This document shows, piece by piece, positions 26,317-33,881 of a stretch of DNA of 64,000 nucleotides. Numbering within the stretch: position 1 is the first letter of the stretch; every line of letters begins with the position of its first letter. The position numbers and the translations under genes were made by a program. The DNA is taken from contig NZ_CP060296.1 in assembly GCF_014303735.1 (NCBI RefSeq), positions 631,501 through 695,500 of the forward strand, written 5' to 3'. The DNA comes from Variovorax sp. PAMC28562 (GTDB lineage: Bacteria; Pseudomonadota; Gammaproteobacteria; Burkholderiales; Burkholderiaceae_C). Under the pieces are notes generated by a model that ran no database searches, was not told the origin of the DNA, and saw nothing but the letters and a program-made list of their open reading frames with translations.

Positions 26317-26802
26317 TTAGCCTCTCGACCTGAGCTGCTTTCGCATGGGCTGACCCTCGATGCCGAATGAAAGAACCGGGGGTCCTTCAGATGCGAATCC
26401 GTTGCGGAGGTAGAACGTTCGAGCCGTGCGGGTACTTTCTAGGCGCAGTGCCTCGACGCCCGCCCGAGCCGCGTGGTCTTCAATAGCTGCAAGCAGCGCC
26501 TTGCCCACCCCCCTGAACCGGACGGAGGGCGCGACGTAGCAGAGCGTGATTTCACCGGTTGCCGAGGCAGCCCCGAACCCGACCGTTTTACCGTCAACTG
26601 TGGCGACCACCGAAAACGCGTTGGGTGCGCGGATAAGTCCAAGCACGAAGTCCGGCGTTTTGTTGCACAACCATGCTTCGAGCACCTTGGCATCGCCGCG
26701 GTGATCGTCGTCGCAACATTCCAGGATTGAATTTCGAATGACATTGCAAGCATCAGCTGCATCGTCTTCGGCCGCGGGCTGGACTTGGACTTTCATCGGC
26801 AC
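26317..26802 (-). CDS. GNAT-family N-acetyltransferase
   Basis: 161 residues. Acetyl-CoA motif A is VRFRGVGKALLAAIEDHAA, following strand ITLCYVAPS, and the C-terminal RTFYLRNGFASEG is the typical 'FYxxxGF' motif. It is not closely similar to the other GNAT of the array, so the two were probably acquired separately rather than duplicated. The ATG at 26802 has an in-frame alternative at 26796. The substrate is unknown. Confidence 0.86.
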   Translation of the reverse strand: MPMKVQVQPAAEDDAADACNVIRNSILECCDDDHRGDAKVLEAWLCNKTPDFVLGLIRAPNAFSVVATVDGKTVGFGAASATGEITLCYVAPSVRFRGVGKALLAAIEDHAARAGVEALRLESTRTARTFYLRNGFASEGPPVLSFGIEGQPMRKQLRSRG

Positions 26803-26805
26803 CTC

Positions 26806-26827
26806 GAATGTCGGCTACTGGCGCGTC
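26806..26827 (-). repeat. Array repeat copy 5 (degenerate, shortened)
   Basis: GAATGTCGGCTACTGGCGCG keeps the 'GTCnGCTnCTGG' core of the repeat but is cut short on one side. It touches the stop codon of the DUF4188 gene. Confidence 0.5.
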
Positions 26828-27305
26828 AAACGTCTTTCCCCGCAGCATCCAGTCTGCCAGAGGCTGTCTGTCTTCCCCCTGTCGCCGCCCTTAGATTGCC
26901 TGCGCGACCTAGGCCGAAAGCTGGCATGTTGACGTATACGTTTTCGTAGCTTCCCGAAGTCGCAGAGTAAGTTTCATGCCAAATTCCGACCGATCCATCC
27001 GTTCCGATGGTCTTGTTGAAGGCTTTCCACGCGGGGAGATGCTCGGCGGTTCGCAACTTCGCATAAGCCATGAGCTGTTCCATCGACCGCCAGTACTGAA
27101 CCATGATCGTCGTGCGCGCGAACCACATCTCGGCATGGATAAAGCCGAGCTCCGGCTGACGATGAAGCTCGACGAGCATGCGAGGCATCGCGCGGATCAC
27201 CGGGAGCCACTTATGAATCTTAAGAGGTGCATTGATCCGCACGCCGATCATGAACACAACGAAGTCACCTTCCAGGTCTGCGGTCATCCGTTCACATCGA
27301 ATCAT
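26826..27305 (-). CDS. DUF4188 family protein (monooxygenase-like)
   Basis: 159 residues. Sequence along almost the whole length matches the DUF4188 family: RMTADLEGDFVVFMIGVRIN, VHKWLPVxRAMPRML-type segment, ELGFIHAEMWFARTTIMVQY, YAKLRTAEHLPAWKAFN and the closing YENVYVNMPAFGLG. The family adopts a ferredoxin-like fold related to dimeric alpha/beta-barrel monooxygenases and is usually linked to small-molecule detoxification; no substrate is established. The ATG at 27305 begins the conserved region. An earlier in-frame start near 27416 would run into the neighbouring repeat and is unlikely. Confidence 0.85.
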   Translation of the reverse strand: MIRCERMTADLEGDFVVFMIGVRINAPLKIHKWLPVIRAMPRMLVELHRQPELGFIHAEMWFARTTIMVQYWRSMEQLMAYAKLRTAEHLPAWKAFNKTIGTDGSVGIWHETYSATSGSYENVYVNMPAFGLGRAGNLRAATGGRQTASGRLDAAGKDV

Positions 27306-27393
27306 GATGTTTTCTCCGGTGTCGTGTAGCGCTTCTCGCGTCGTCGAGAGCTCTACTGTGAGGCTGCTTTCCCTTCCGATAACCGAAGTCCAC

Positions 27394-27423
27394 GAACGGC
27401 AACTTCTGGCCCGCATTCTGCCC
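27394..27423 (-). repeat. Array repeat copy 6
   Basis: Contains AACTTCTGGCCCGCATTCTG. It begins immediately after the stop codon of the nucleotidyltransferase-like gene. Confidence 0.78.
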
Positions 27424-28008
27424 TTAGCCCATGCTGATCGAAAGCAAAGGCCAGCGCTCGGCGAAGCGCTTGCCTTCTATGCGCTGCCTATAGATCTCAA
27501 CGCTCGCTCTGAGCGGGTTGTGACGGACGCGCAGATTGAAAAGATCATCGAGTCCATGCGGGGCGACGACGCCCAGCGACTCATCCCAGTTCAAAAACAC
27601 GCCAACGCAAGTTGCAAACTCCGGCCACGTCGCAATGCCATCTGCGAGTGAATTGATCGGCGGCACTGCTTGTCCTAAGTCACGGGCGAACCATCGGTGC
27701 ACGCCAGCCTGATTCGTCACCTCCCAGCGCACTTCTGGCATTGCTGAGCGAAGCCGCTTCTCCAACTCGACATCGTTCTCCGGCTCAGCGTCCGCGTCGA
27801 AGTAGACGAGGTCCATGTCTTCCACAACCGTACGGCGCTCAAAGCCGTGCAGAGCATCCCAAACCAATGAGCGGACAGCGCCTGCGCCGATGCACCACGA
27901 CTGCAGCCCCAGGAGACGCGCTGCATCGAGCGCGGCCATCAGCTCATTCGACGAGGCCACCATGCCAGCAAGGCGTCGTTCAAGGTGCAGCTGCGAAGTG
28001 AAAGTCAT
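27424..28008 (-). CDS. Nucleotidyltransferase-like protein (DUF925 type)
   Basis: 194 residues. GAGAVRSLVWDALHGF is the glycine-rich entry to a nucleotidyltransferase fold, followed by DMDLVYFD with the paired acidic residues expected at the metal site. The C-terminal half (MPEVRWEVTNQAGVHRWF, SLADGIATWPEFATCVGV) matches the family often annotated as 'nucleotidyltransferase family protein/DUF925', whose substrate is unknown. The ATG at 28008 is preferred. A repeat abuts each end of this cassette. Confidence 0.8.
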   Translation of the reverse strand: MTFTSQLHLERRLAGMVASSNELMAALDAARLLGLQSWCIGAGAVRSLVWDALHGFERRTVVEDMDLVYFDADAEPENDVELEKRLRSAMPEVRWEVTNQAGVHRWFARDLGQAVPPINSLADGIATWPEFATCVGVFLNWDESLGVVAPHGLDDLFNLRVRHNPLRASVEIYRQRIEGKRFAERWPLLSISMG

Positions 28009-28036
28009 GATTCGATCTTGATCCCGGCAGGCGCAC

Positions 28037-28058
28037 GGAAGGACCGCTTCTGGCCGTT
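28037..28058 (-). repeat. Array repeat copy 7 (short)
   Basis: GGACCGCTTCTGGCCGTTAG overlaps the stop codon of the gene at 28057. The distal half of the consensus is replaced by coding sequence. Confidence 0.65.
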
Positions 28059-28506
28059 AGGCGCCGGCTACCGTGTGCACCGCCCGCAGCCAATTCGTGC
28101 TGTGCGACAAGCTAAACCGAACATTCGCTGAGAACGGCACCCTGACGATGGAACCGTCCTCACGCTGGATGTCCATCGCGTTCAGTTGATCATTCCCGAA
28201 CGTTCGATCGCCGATGAACTGCACGAAGCGTCCGTCGCCCGCCGAGGTGCCGGTTGCAATCATCACTGCTTCAGTCCGACCGTTGTCACGGCTGAAGCCA
28301 TAACGCGGCAAGTTCAGCGCCCGATCCAAGCCAATACCGTAGCCGAGCGTGCTGCACACCATGGATCGCCAAAGCGGTTCAACAATCGCGTCCAGTTCGT
28401 CGGGATACGCCTGCTCATCGCTTTGAACCGCACCGACTTTGATGAGGGAAGGCAACAACGCCCTGAGCGCCGTATGAAATTCAAGGGTTAGTTCTTGGGG
28501 TGACAT
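28057..28506 (-). CDS. Hypothetical protein
   Basis: 149 residues, not recognised. It reads as a small soluble alpha/beta protein with no signal peptide or membrane segment. Notable segments are VCSTLGYGIGLDRALNLPRYGF and GDGRFVQFIGDRTFGNDQLNAMD. The start at 28506 gives an N-terminus of MSPQELTLEFHTALRALLPS. It is a single-gene cassette of the array, with repeats on both sides. Confidence 0.7.
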   Translation of the reverse strand: MSPQELTLEFHTALRALLPSLIKVGAVQSDEQAYPDELDAIVEPLWRSMVCSTLGYGIGLDRALNLPRYGFSRDNGRTEAVMIATGTSAGDGRFVQFIGDRTFGNDQLNAMDIQREDGSIVRVPFSANVRFSLSHSTNWLRAVHTVAGA

Positions 28507-28587
28507 GTCGGGGGGCCTCGGCCCACTTTAGCGTTGAGATTAGAACGCCTAGCGCTATCACTGGAGGAAAACGAGGCAGCATGATGT

Positions 28588-28613
28588 ATGACCGCTCCTG
28601 GCCCGATTGCCGA
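28588..28613 (-). repeat. Array repeat copy 8
   Basis: Contains GACCGCTCCTGGCCCGATTG. It directly follows the stop codon at 28614 in the transcribed direction. Confidence 0.75.
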
Positions 28614-29090
28614 CTAAGAATGTTTGAATAGACGTCGCCACCAAGGCTCGGCTGAGGCGGACGGCTCCGCAGTTGTCGCGCCTCTTCGGAGGAGCTCTTG
28701 GTAGTAGTCCCAAACGTTTGCGGTTGGACCATCCAAAATCCGCTGCTGTGCGCGACCCCAAGGCCAAAATTCGACGCCACTGCCTACGGCGCGCATGCCG
28801 GAAAAGCTTTCATTGCCTAGAGTCACGGTGCCCCAGCTGGCGCCATGATTGCGCCGGTAGACCTCGCCGATGTAGCTGCCAAATCCCTTGGAAAACTTTG
28901 CCACGTCCGCCTCGGTCGGCTTGTCCTTCTGAGCCTCCCGGTGGAAGAAGTCCAAAAGCTCTTCTATCTTCTCGATGCTCTGATCCGTCCAGTCCAGTTG
29001 TAGGCTGAACGTATCGAGAACGTACTTGCAAAGCTTGATGCATTCAGCCATGGCCTCGCGCTTGATGGCCTCGCTGGCGACGAAGCTCAC
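28614..29090 (-). CDS. Hypothetical protein
   Basis: 158 residues, not recognised. The N-terminal half is helical (CIKLCKYVLDTFSLQLDWTD, SIEKIEELLDFFHREAQ). The middle has FSKGFGSYIGEVYRRNHGASWG, followed by GVEFWPWGRAQQRI. This layout resembles small proteins found beside contact-dependent toxin or immunity genes, but that is only a resemblance. An alternative start is the ATG at residue 14. It is a single-gene cassette of the array. Confidence 0.7.
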   Translation of the reverse strand: MSFVASEAIKREAMAECIKLCKYVLDTFSLQLDWTDQSIEKIEELLDFFHREAQKDKPTEADVAKFSKGFGSYIGEVYRRNHGASWGTVTLGNESFSGMRAVGSGVEFWPWGRAQQRILDGPTANVWDYYQELLRRGATTAEPSASAEPWWRRLFKHS

Positions 29091-29207
29091 GGCTCAGCCC
29101 GTGCTACCGAAAACAAAAGAGAGGTTGTGACCATGGTTGTTCGACTCTATCCGTCGATGGATGTCGACCAACGTGCCGCTCAAATCAAAATCAGGAGAGC
29201 GTGCCAA

Positions 29208-29238
29208 GCGACCGCTCCTGGCCCGGATGCTGCCACGG
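29208..29238 (-). repeat. Array repeat copy 9
   Basis: Contains GACCGCTCCTGGCCCGGATG followed by CTGCC. It ends 7 nt from the stop codon at 29246. Confidence 0.78.
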
Positions 29239-29245
29239 GATCTGG

Positions 29246-29461
29246 TTACCGAAGGCGGTATCCGCCCGGGTTCTCCGCTTCTTCGTCGCGCCTCGACGGA
29301 TAGAACGTCTTTTTTTCGTCGAGTTCGTAGAAGAGCTGACCGTGGATACCCATAGCCTGTGCTTTGACCACTCGGCGTTTCCACATCGCCTCAAGCGCGC
29401 TGTTCAGAGCAGCTTCGTCGATCCCGCGTTCGTAGACCTCATCTATGAAAGCAATGTTCAA
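29246..29461 (-). CDS. Small hypothetical protein
   Basis: About 71 residues from a TTG at 29461 that overlaps the stop of the preceding gene (TTGA); no ATG lies nearer in frame. Sequence is IAFIDEVYERGIDEAALNSA followed by a basic segment and an acidic C-terminus. No family recognised. No repeat separates it from the upstream gene, so the two travel as one two-gene cassette and are probably translationally coupled. Confidence 0.5.
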   Translation of the reverse strand: MNIAFIDEVYERGIDEAALNSALEAMWKRRVVKAQAMGIHGQLFYELDEKKTFYPSRRDEEAENPGGYRLR

Positions 29462-29820
29462 AGCGGAGACATGCAGGCCTGAGATCTCGCGAAAGCTTCT
29501 TGGGTTGCGTACCAGTCAGACGGGTAACGGGTGACATCCCACGGATCTTCAGACGTGTATTGCTCTCGGCCCAAAAAGTCGTGGTACCAGCTCATCGCTT
29601 CGAAGCGGCTATCCGCCCAAAAAACCAATATGCAGGAGCCAAGTCCGCCTTCAAACGTTCTGGCGGCGTCGCCCGCTGGACCAAACGCAATGCACGCCCA
29701 GAGCTCGTCGCCTCCCTCGTCGCGATATTCCCAAACCTCATGCAAAAAACCGGGCAGTGATCTCATCATCGGTAAGAGGTTCGTGGCAGGTTGCTGAATG
29801 TAGCGGCTGAGAATCAACAC
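29458..29820 (-). CDS. Hypothetical protein
   Basis: About 120 residues from a GTG at 29820; an ATG near 29769 is an alternative. Not recognised. It is rich in Trp, Tyr and Asp in its second half (FWADSRFEAMSWYHDFLGRE, then DPWDVTRYPSDWY), typical of small soluble immunity-like or SMI1-like folds, but no specific match can be claimed. It overlaps the next gene by 4 nt. Confidence 0.6.
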   Translation of the reverse strand: MLILSRYIQQPATNLLPMMRSLPGFLHEVWEYRDEGGDELWACIAFGPAGDAARTFEGGLGSCILVFWADSRFEAMSWYHDFLGREQYTSEDPWDVTRYPSDWYATQEAFARSQACMSPL

Positions 29821-29861
29821 CTTGCCGGCCGCTTGGCTTCAGGATTGAGCAACCGTGGCGT

Positions 29862-29893
29862 ACGACCGGTTGTGGCCCGAATCCCGCCACAGG
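29862..29893 (-). repeat. Array repeat copy 10
   Basis: Contains GACCGGTTGTGGCCCGAATC followed by CCGCC. It lies about 120 nt after the GST-like gene, a longer gap than for other copies. Confidence 0.72.
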
Positions 29894-30011
29894 ATCGCCG
29901 GAACATTCGGACCTTCACCCGACATAGCGTCGTCTCAAAAGCAGACCTTGAGACCAGCTCCCGCGGAGACACGAAGAATTGCCATCGGCTTCGACGGCCG
30001 CGCTGCCAATT

Positions 30012-30659
30012 TCAGCCCGCTTCCACCCGAGCCAGATACTTCTCCATCGTTCGCCGCCATGCGGCCCGAGACACGCAACGGTCGCGATAGCTCCGGATGT
30101 TCTCGAATGGCTCCAGCAGCCGTTCATCTCTGACCTCCGAGAGCACATGCGACATGAGGATGTCGGCCACCGTGAAATTGTCGGTGGCCACGAATTCACG
30201 GCCCTTGAGCCAGCGCTCCAGTCCGGTGAACAAGCGTTGAGCCCAGCCCGCCATGAACTGCCTGGGCTTGGCCGCGCCTGCGCCGCCGTCGGCAGTCCAG
30301 TCGATGTAGAGGACGCTCATCAGCGGTAGCTCGATCGAGTTCATTGCTGCCAAGCACCAGCGGATGACCTGCGCCTCGCCCGCGGGATCACTTGGAATCA
30401 ACTTGTTCGCCTTCTTCGCAAGGTAGATCAGAATCGCCGCCGATTCGGTCAGCACGACCCCGTCGTCATCGATCGCCGGAAGCTGCTCGAACGGGTTCAG
30501 TTTGCGGTAGGCATCGGTGTTGAGTTCATGCGCAGGATGATCCATGCCGATGAGCTCGAAGGGCATCTGCATTTCTTCGAGTGCCCACAGAACCCGCAGG
30601 TCGCGGGTGTGGCCGCGGGCGGCCGAGTTGACGCGTCCGAATCCGTAGACTTTCAGCAT
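30012..30659 (-). CDS. Glutathione S-transferase family protein
   Basis: 215 residues, normal GST length. The N-terminal thioredoxin-like domain starts LKVYGFGRVNSAARGHTRDL and carries FEQLPAIDDDGVVLTESAAI, with the cis-Pro and Glu-Ser pair that hold the gamma-glutamyl group of glutathione. The helical C-terminal domain contains RFFAGLERWLKGREF-like sequence and NFTVADILMSHVL, the conserved N-capping box. The ATG at 30659 was chosen over a longer frame because residues upstream are Arg-rich and unconserved. It is the first-transcribed gene of the array; a repeat also lies upstream of it. Confidence 0.88.
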   Translation of the reverse strand: MLKVYGFGRVNSAARGHTRDLRVLWALEEMQMPFELIGMDHPAHELNTDAYRKLNPFEQLPAIDDDGVVLTESAAILIYLAKKANKLIPSDPAGEAQVIRWCLAAMNSIELPLMSVLYIDWTADGGAGAAKPRQFMAGWAQRLFTGLERWLKGREFVATDNFTVADILMSHVLSEVRDERLLEPFENIRSYRDRCVSRAAWRRTMEKYLARVEAG

Positions 30660-30709
30660 AGTTCTCCTTTGCATGGCGGAAGTTTTCGCCACGAATGATG
30701 CGACCCAAA

Positions 30710-30735
30710 CGGCGGCTTGTGGCCGATTATTTCCC
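30710..30735 (-). repeat. Array repeat copy 11 (right boundary)
   Basis: GGCGGCTTGTGGCCGATTAT followed by TTCCC matches the repeat core. It lies upstream of the GST gene with no array gene on its other side, so it marks the end of the array or the trace of a lost cassette. Confidence 0.55.
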
Positions 30736-30833
30736 GTGACTCTTTGCGAGCGGCGTGCCCGATCCTGCATGCGGCGCAACGGCACCGATCGCGTCCTGCT
30801 CATCCAGGTCCACGCCGACGCAAATAGCGGCGT

Positions 30834-30860
30834 CCCAATGGATGCCCGGCATCCATTGGG
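30834..30860. repeat. 27-bp near-perfect palindrome
   Basis: CCCAATGGATGCC (30834-30846) and GGCATCCATTGGG (30848-30860) are perfect reverse complements around a single C. No T-run follows on either strand, so an operator or element end is likelier than a terminator. Confidence 0.6.
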
Positions 30861-30998
30861 CAGCGCTGGGCTTCAGAAGTCGAAGTCAAGTTCAAGGTCA
30901 CTGCGCCGACTCATGCATTGCACGGCCCGATGCCGCGATACTCGTTTTTCGTTGTTCCTTTTCCCTTCCCCTTTTTCTTCAAAATCGCCGGAAATTCA

Positions 30999-31976
30999 AT
31001 GAATCGATCGATCAAGTTCATGGCGGCCGCTGCCGCGTTGTCGGCCCTGCTGGCCACGCCCGCGTTGGCGCAGAACGTCAAGGTGACGCCGCTCGGCGGC
31101 ATCGACGGCGAGTTCTGTGCGCAAGACCGCGCGCTGATTTTCGAAGACCCGAACGGCACGCGCATCCTCTACGACCCGGGTCGCACGGTGGCGGGCGCCA
31201 CCGATCCGCGGCTCGGCAAGATCGACATCCTGCTGGTGAGCCACATGCACGGCGACCACCTGGGCAACGCGCACAACAAGGCGCCCAACGCAGGCACGTG
31301 TGCCAGCCCCGACATGTCGGTGTCGGACGTGCCCAACTCCAACGCGGTCAACATCGCGCTCGCCAAGAAGTCGAAGATCGTCACCGGCAGCGAGATGCCG
31401 CCGTTCTTCGCGGCCAAGCTCAAGGCGCTCGGCGGCGACCCTGCCAACTCGATGCTCGCGCGCTTCGGCGGCAGCGTGACAGTGGGCGGCGTGCGCATCG
31501 CGACGGTGACTGCGATGCACAGCAACGGCGTCGACCCGGAGTACATCGGCGGCGAGCTCGGCAAGTCGATGAAAGACGCGGGCATTGCCGGCGACGTGGG
31601 ACTGGCGACCGGCTACGTGCTGTGGTTCAGCAACGGGCTCGTCGCGTACTTGTCCGGCGACACCGGTGTCACCGCAGACCAGGAGCGCGTGGTGCGCGAT
31701 CTCTACAAGGCGAAGCTGGCCGTCATGAACATGGGCGACGGTTTCACCACCGGCCCGGCCGAGGCCGCCTTCGTGATGAATGAACTGGTAAAGCCGGCAT
31801 CGGTCATTGCGTCGCACGCGAACGAGGTCGGCACCGTGGGCGGCAAGGTGCGCCCCGGCAGCAAGACCGAAGCATTTATCAAGGCGGTCAAGGTGCCGGT
31901 GTATGTGCCGTTGTCTGGCATCGCGATGGAGTTCACCTCGACCGGTGCCTGCGCCGCAGGATGTTCGACGAACTAA
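30999..31976 (+). CDS. Exported metallo-beta-lactamase-fold hydrolase
   Basis: 325 residues. A Sec signal peptide (MAAAAALSALLATPALA) is followed by a metallo-beta-lactamase fold: ILYDPGR (acidic residue at the first strand pair), SHMHGDHLGN (HxHxDH zinc motif), MHSNGVD, YLSGDTGVTAD (bridging Asp) and SHANEVGTVGG (final His). It most resembles UlaG-like or general MBL-fold hydrolases rather than antibiotic-degrading lactamases. The mature protein should act in the periplasm; the substrate is unknown. The ATG at 30999 begins the signal peptide, and upstream in-frame codons are low-complexity. A terminator-like hairpin follows. Confidence 0.88.
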   Translation: MNRSIKFMAAAAALSALLATPALAQNVKVTPLGGIDGEFCAQDRALIFEDPNGTRILYDPGRTVAGATDPRLGKIDILLVSHMHGDHLGNAHNKAPNAGTCASPDMSVSDVPNSNAVNIALAKKSKIVTGSEMPPFFAAKLKALGGDPANSMLARFGGSVTVGGVRIATVTAMHSNGVDPEYIGGELGKSMKDAGIAGDVGLATGYVLWFSNGLVAYLSGDTGVTADQERVVRDLYKAKLAVMNMGDGFTTGPAEAAFVMNELVKPASVIASHANEVGTVGGKVRPGSKTEAFIKAVKVPVYVPLSGIAMEFTSTGACAAGCSTN

Positions 31977-32053
31977 GGAAGTCGACGAATCGATGTGAGC
32001 ATCGCCCGCCGCATCGATCGAGTTGCACTCGATCTGCAGACTCGGTAGCGGCT

Positions 32054-32086
32054 ACGGCGGCCGGGTGATCCGACCGCCGTTTCTTC
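32054..32086. terminator. Bidirectional-looking terminator hairpin
   Basis: ACGGCGG (32054-32060) pairs with CCGCCGT (32074-32080), with an inner CGG/CCG pairing and a short loop, followed by TTTCTT on the plus strand. It lies between the convergent hydrolase and small basic protein genes and could end both transcripts. Confidence 0.6.
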
Positions 32087-32088
32087 CA

Positions 32089-32337
32089 TCAGCCCGCGTT
32101 CTTCAGCGACTGCTTGGCCTTGTTGGCCGAACGCTTCGCGCGGTTCTTGTGATAGCCGGATTTGACGTTGTTGACCGCCTTGCCGACCGGGCCGCTCTTC
32201 TTGGCCGCGCTGTCGGCACGTTTCTCGTCGATCTTGTGCTGGACCGAGTCGGTGGCTTCAGAGGCAGCCTTGCCGACCTGGGCGTTGGCACTGAGGACGG
32301 CGACGGATGCAACAAGCGCGAACAGGATCTTCTTCAT
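32089..32337 (-). CDS. Small exported basic protein
   Basis: 82 residues. A clear signal peptide (MKKILFALVASVAVLSANA) precedes a mature domain of about 60 residues that is strongly basic and Ala/Lys/Ser-rich (KKSGPVGKAVNNVKSGYHKN, RAKRSANKAKQSLKNAG). Predicted helical, periplasmic or secreted. No enzyme motif. It resembles small stress-type periplasmic proteins seen in Comamonadaceae, but no function is known. It stands alone, with a shared terminator on its 3' side. Confidence 0.72.
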   Translation of the reverse strand: MKKILFALVASVAVLSANAQVGKAASEATDSVQHKIDEKRADSAAKKSGPVGKAVNNVKSGYHKNRAKRSANKAKQSLKNAG

Positions 32338-32452
32338 TGGGTTCTCCGGATATTGATTGGATGAAGCAGATGGTTACACCGCCCCGGCCAGCGCTTTGTC
32401 AGCCGCCGCCGCGTGAGCTCGCCGCCTGTTCGCCCGTGTGCCCGTTGGCAGT

Positions 32453-32698
32453 TCAGTTCCGCCGCGCCTCGATCCACTGCTTGAATTGACGTTCTGCCTG
32501 CAGCTTGAACTCATTGCGCATCTGGTTGCAGACAGCATGCGCCAGACGCCGATGGCTCTGCTTGCGCACGCCGCCCAGAGTGGCATCGTTGAGGTGTTCG
32601 ATGGTGGCCGACTCGGGCCGTCCGTAGGGCTCGTCGAAGTCCATCGGCAGGCTGCACCAGTAGCAGTTGGGGCCAAACGACGACCGCAGCGCCTTCAC
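32453..32698 (-). CDS. Small HNH-endonuclease-like protein
   Basis: About 81 residues from a GTG at 32698; an overlapping TTG at 32704 sits in the stop of the preceding gene. The sequence has NCYWCSLPMDF (a CxxC zinc pair), then SATIEHLNDATLGG with the HNH 'xIEHLxPxSxGG'-type core, and RLAHAVCNQMRNE with the terminal C-N pair. This is a compact HNH fold without extra domains. It may be a nuclease or a structural HNH protein. It follows the PhnD-like gene almost without a gap, so the two are probably co-transcribed. Confidence 0.65.
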   Translation of the reverse strand: MKALRSSFGPNCYWCSLPMDFDEPYGRPESATIEHLNDATLGGVRKQSHRRLAHAVCNQMRNEFKLQAERQFKQWIEARRN

Positions 32699-32700
32699 GC

Positions 32701-33855
32701 TCAAGGTGCGCCTTCGCGCAGCGCGGCGACCTGCTCGGCGTACGTGGCTTCGATGCGCTGCAGGCGTGCCTGACGCGCATCTTCGTTGACCCATTGCGCG
32801 CTCATTGCGCTTTGCCGGGCGAGCTGATAGGCCAGCTTGGCGGCCGGCATAAGCGAGGCGTTGTCTGCTGCAACGAAACCAGCGAGGTCGTGCAGCGACT
32901 TGAGCATGGCGCGCTCCGCGTCGCTGCGCGACCCTTTGCCGCGGCCAAAGGCGACCAGAAAGGCTTGCACCTTCGCCTGGAATGCAGGCGGATAGTCGCG
33001 GCGCACGACGATCTGCGCATGCGGAATCAAATCCGATTCCCAGATCACCTGCAGCCGCTCCGCCTCGGTCGGAAACTGCAGCTTGAAGCGTTCGAAATCG
33101 GCCGTGTTGTTGGTCGCCACATCGGCCTCGCCGTTGGCGACGGCCAGCGCCGTCACCTGGTGCGTGCCGACCAGCTCACTCGCAAAACGCGTTTCCATGG
33201 CGATGTTGTGCGGCAAGAAAAACTGCAGCTGCGGCACGATAAAGCCCGACACCGAACGGCTCTCCCCGCGCGCCAGACGCCACTGTTCGGGCGTGGCGAG
33301 CAGGTCCTTGAGCGAGGTCTTGGGCCCGGTCTTGCGCGCCAGCAACAGCGATCGATAACCGGGCATGCCGTCGTGCCGTGTGACCTGTGCAATCACTTTC
33401 ATGCGACGCTGCGTCACCGCGTCGAGCGCCATCTTTCCAGAGAGAAACGCCATGTCGACCTGGTTGCGCTGGATGGCCTGTTCCAGCGCTTCGTACGACG
33501 TCACGGACAGCACCGTCACGGGCCGACCGATGGCGCGGCTCAGGTCGGCGAGCACCGGCTCCCAGTCGTTGCGGGATTCGAAGGCCCCGCCCAAAGGCAG
33601 AATCCCGAAGCGGACGGGTGCTACATCGAGCTGCGGCGCGGTCTGGGCGCCGGCCAGTGAAGACACAGACAGCAATCCGCTGACCAAGAGCGCCGACGAA
33701 AACTCGAAAAAACGTAACAAGGCGCCCGGGAAACCAGCGAGACCGGCATGGCGGACGTGACCGTCACCGCCGCGGTTGGCGGGGAATGCGGACGTGCGTG
33801 GGGCGGTGGTGGCGGTGGTGGCGGCAGTGGGGGCGGCTGTGGCAGGGGCCTGCAT
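32701..33855 (-). CDS. Periplasmic binding protein, PhnD/phosphonate-type
   Basis: Up to 384 residues; the annotated ATG at 33855 gives a long Ala/Thr-rich leader, and a start near the signal peptide (LRFFEFSSALLVSGLLSVSS LAGA) is possible. The mature protein is a type 2 periplasmic binding fold: VRFGILPLGGAFESRNDWEP, MAFLSGKMALDAV, SGFIVPQLQF, AVANGEADVATNNTADFERF and a helical C-terminus. No ABC permease or ATPase genes lie nearby. It is divergent from a hybrid histidine kinase with only 26 nt between starts, so it probably acts as the ligand-sensing partner of that kinase, as TorT does for TorS, rather than in transport. Confidence 0.82.
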   Translation of the reverse strand: MQAPATAAPTAATTATTAPRTSAFPANRGGDGHVRHAGLAGFPGALLRFFEFSSALLVSGLLSVSSLAGAQTAPQLDVAPVRFGILPLGGAFESRNDWEPVLADLSRAIGRPVTVLSVTSYEALEQAIQRNQVDMAFLSGKMALDAVTQRRMKVIAQVTRHDGMPGYRSLLLARKTGPKTSLKDLLATPEQWRLARGESRSVSGFIVPQLQFFLPHNIAMETRFASELVGTHQVTALAVANGEADVATNNTADFERFKLQFPTEAERLQVIWESDLIPHAQIVVRRDYPPAFQAKVQAFLVAFGRGKGSRSDAERAMLKSLHDLAGFVAADNASLMPAAKLAYQLARQSAMSAQWVNEDARQARLQRIEATYAEQVAALREGAP

Positions 33856-33881
33856 CGACTAGGGCTGTTCAAAGGGGGACT

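Larger units (their letters stand above)
30660..30998. other. Gene-free divergent region at the right end of the repeat-linked array
   Basis: This stretch separates the minus-strand GST gene from the plus-strand hydrolase and must hold both promoters. It contains the last array repeat (30710-30735), a 27-bp palindrome (30834-30860) and a pyrimidine-rich tract just before the hydrolase start (30945-30980). No credible coding sequence was found. Confidence 0.5.

Noticed and set aside
29094..29384. Possible extra minus-strand gene inside the array
   Set aside because: It overlaps an array repeat and the better-supported small gene at 29246-29461, and its product has no recognisable features.
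24031..30735. Classical integron with attC sites
   Set aside because: Only one RYYYAAC-like match (at 28056-28062, minus strand) and no paired GTTRRRY core was found, and no integrase gene is in the window.
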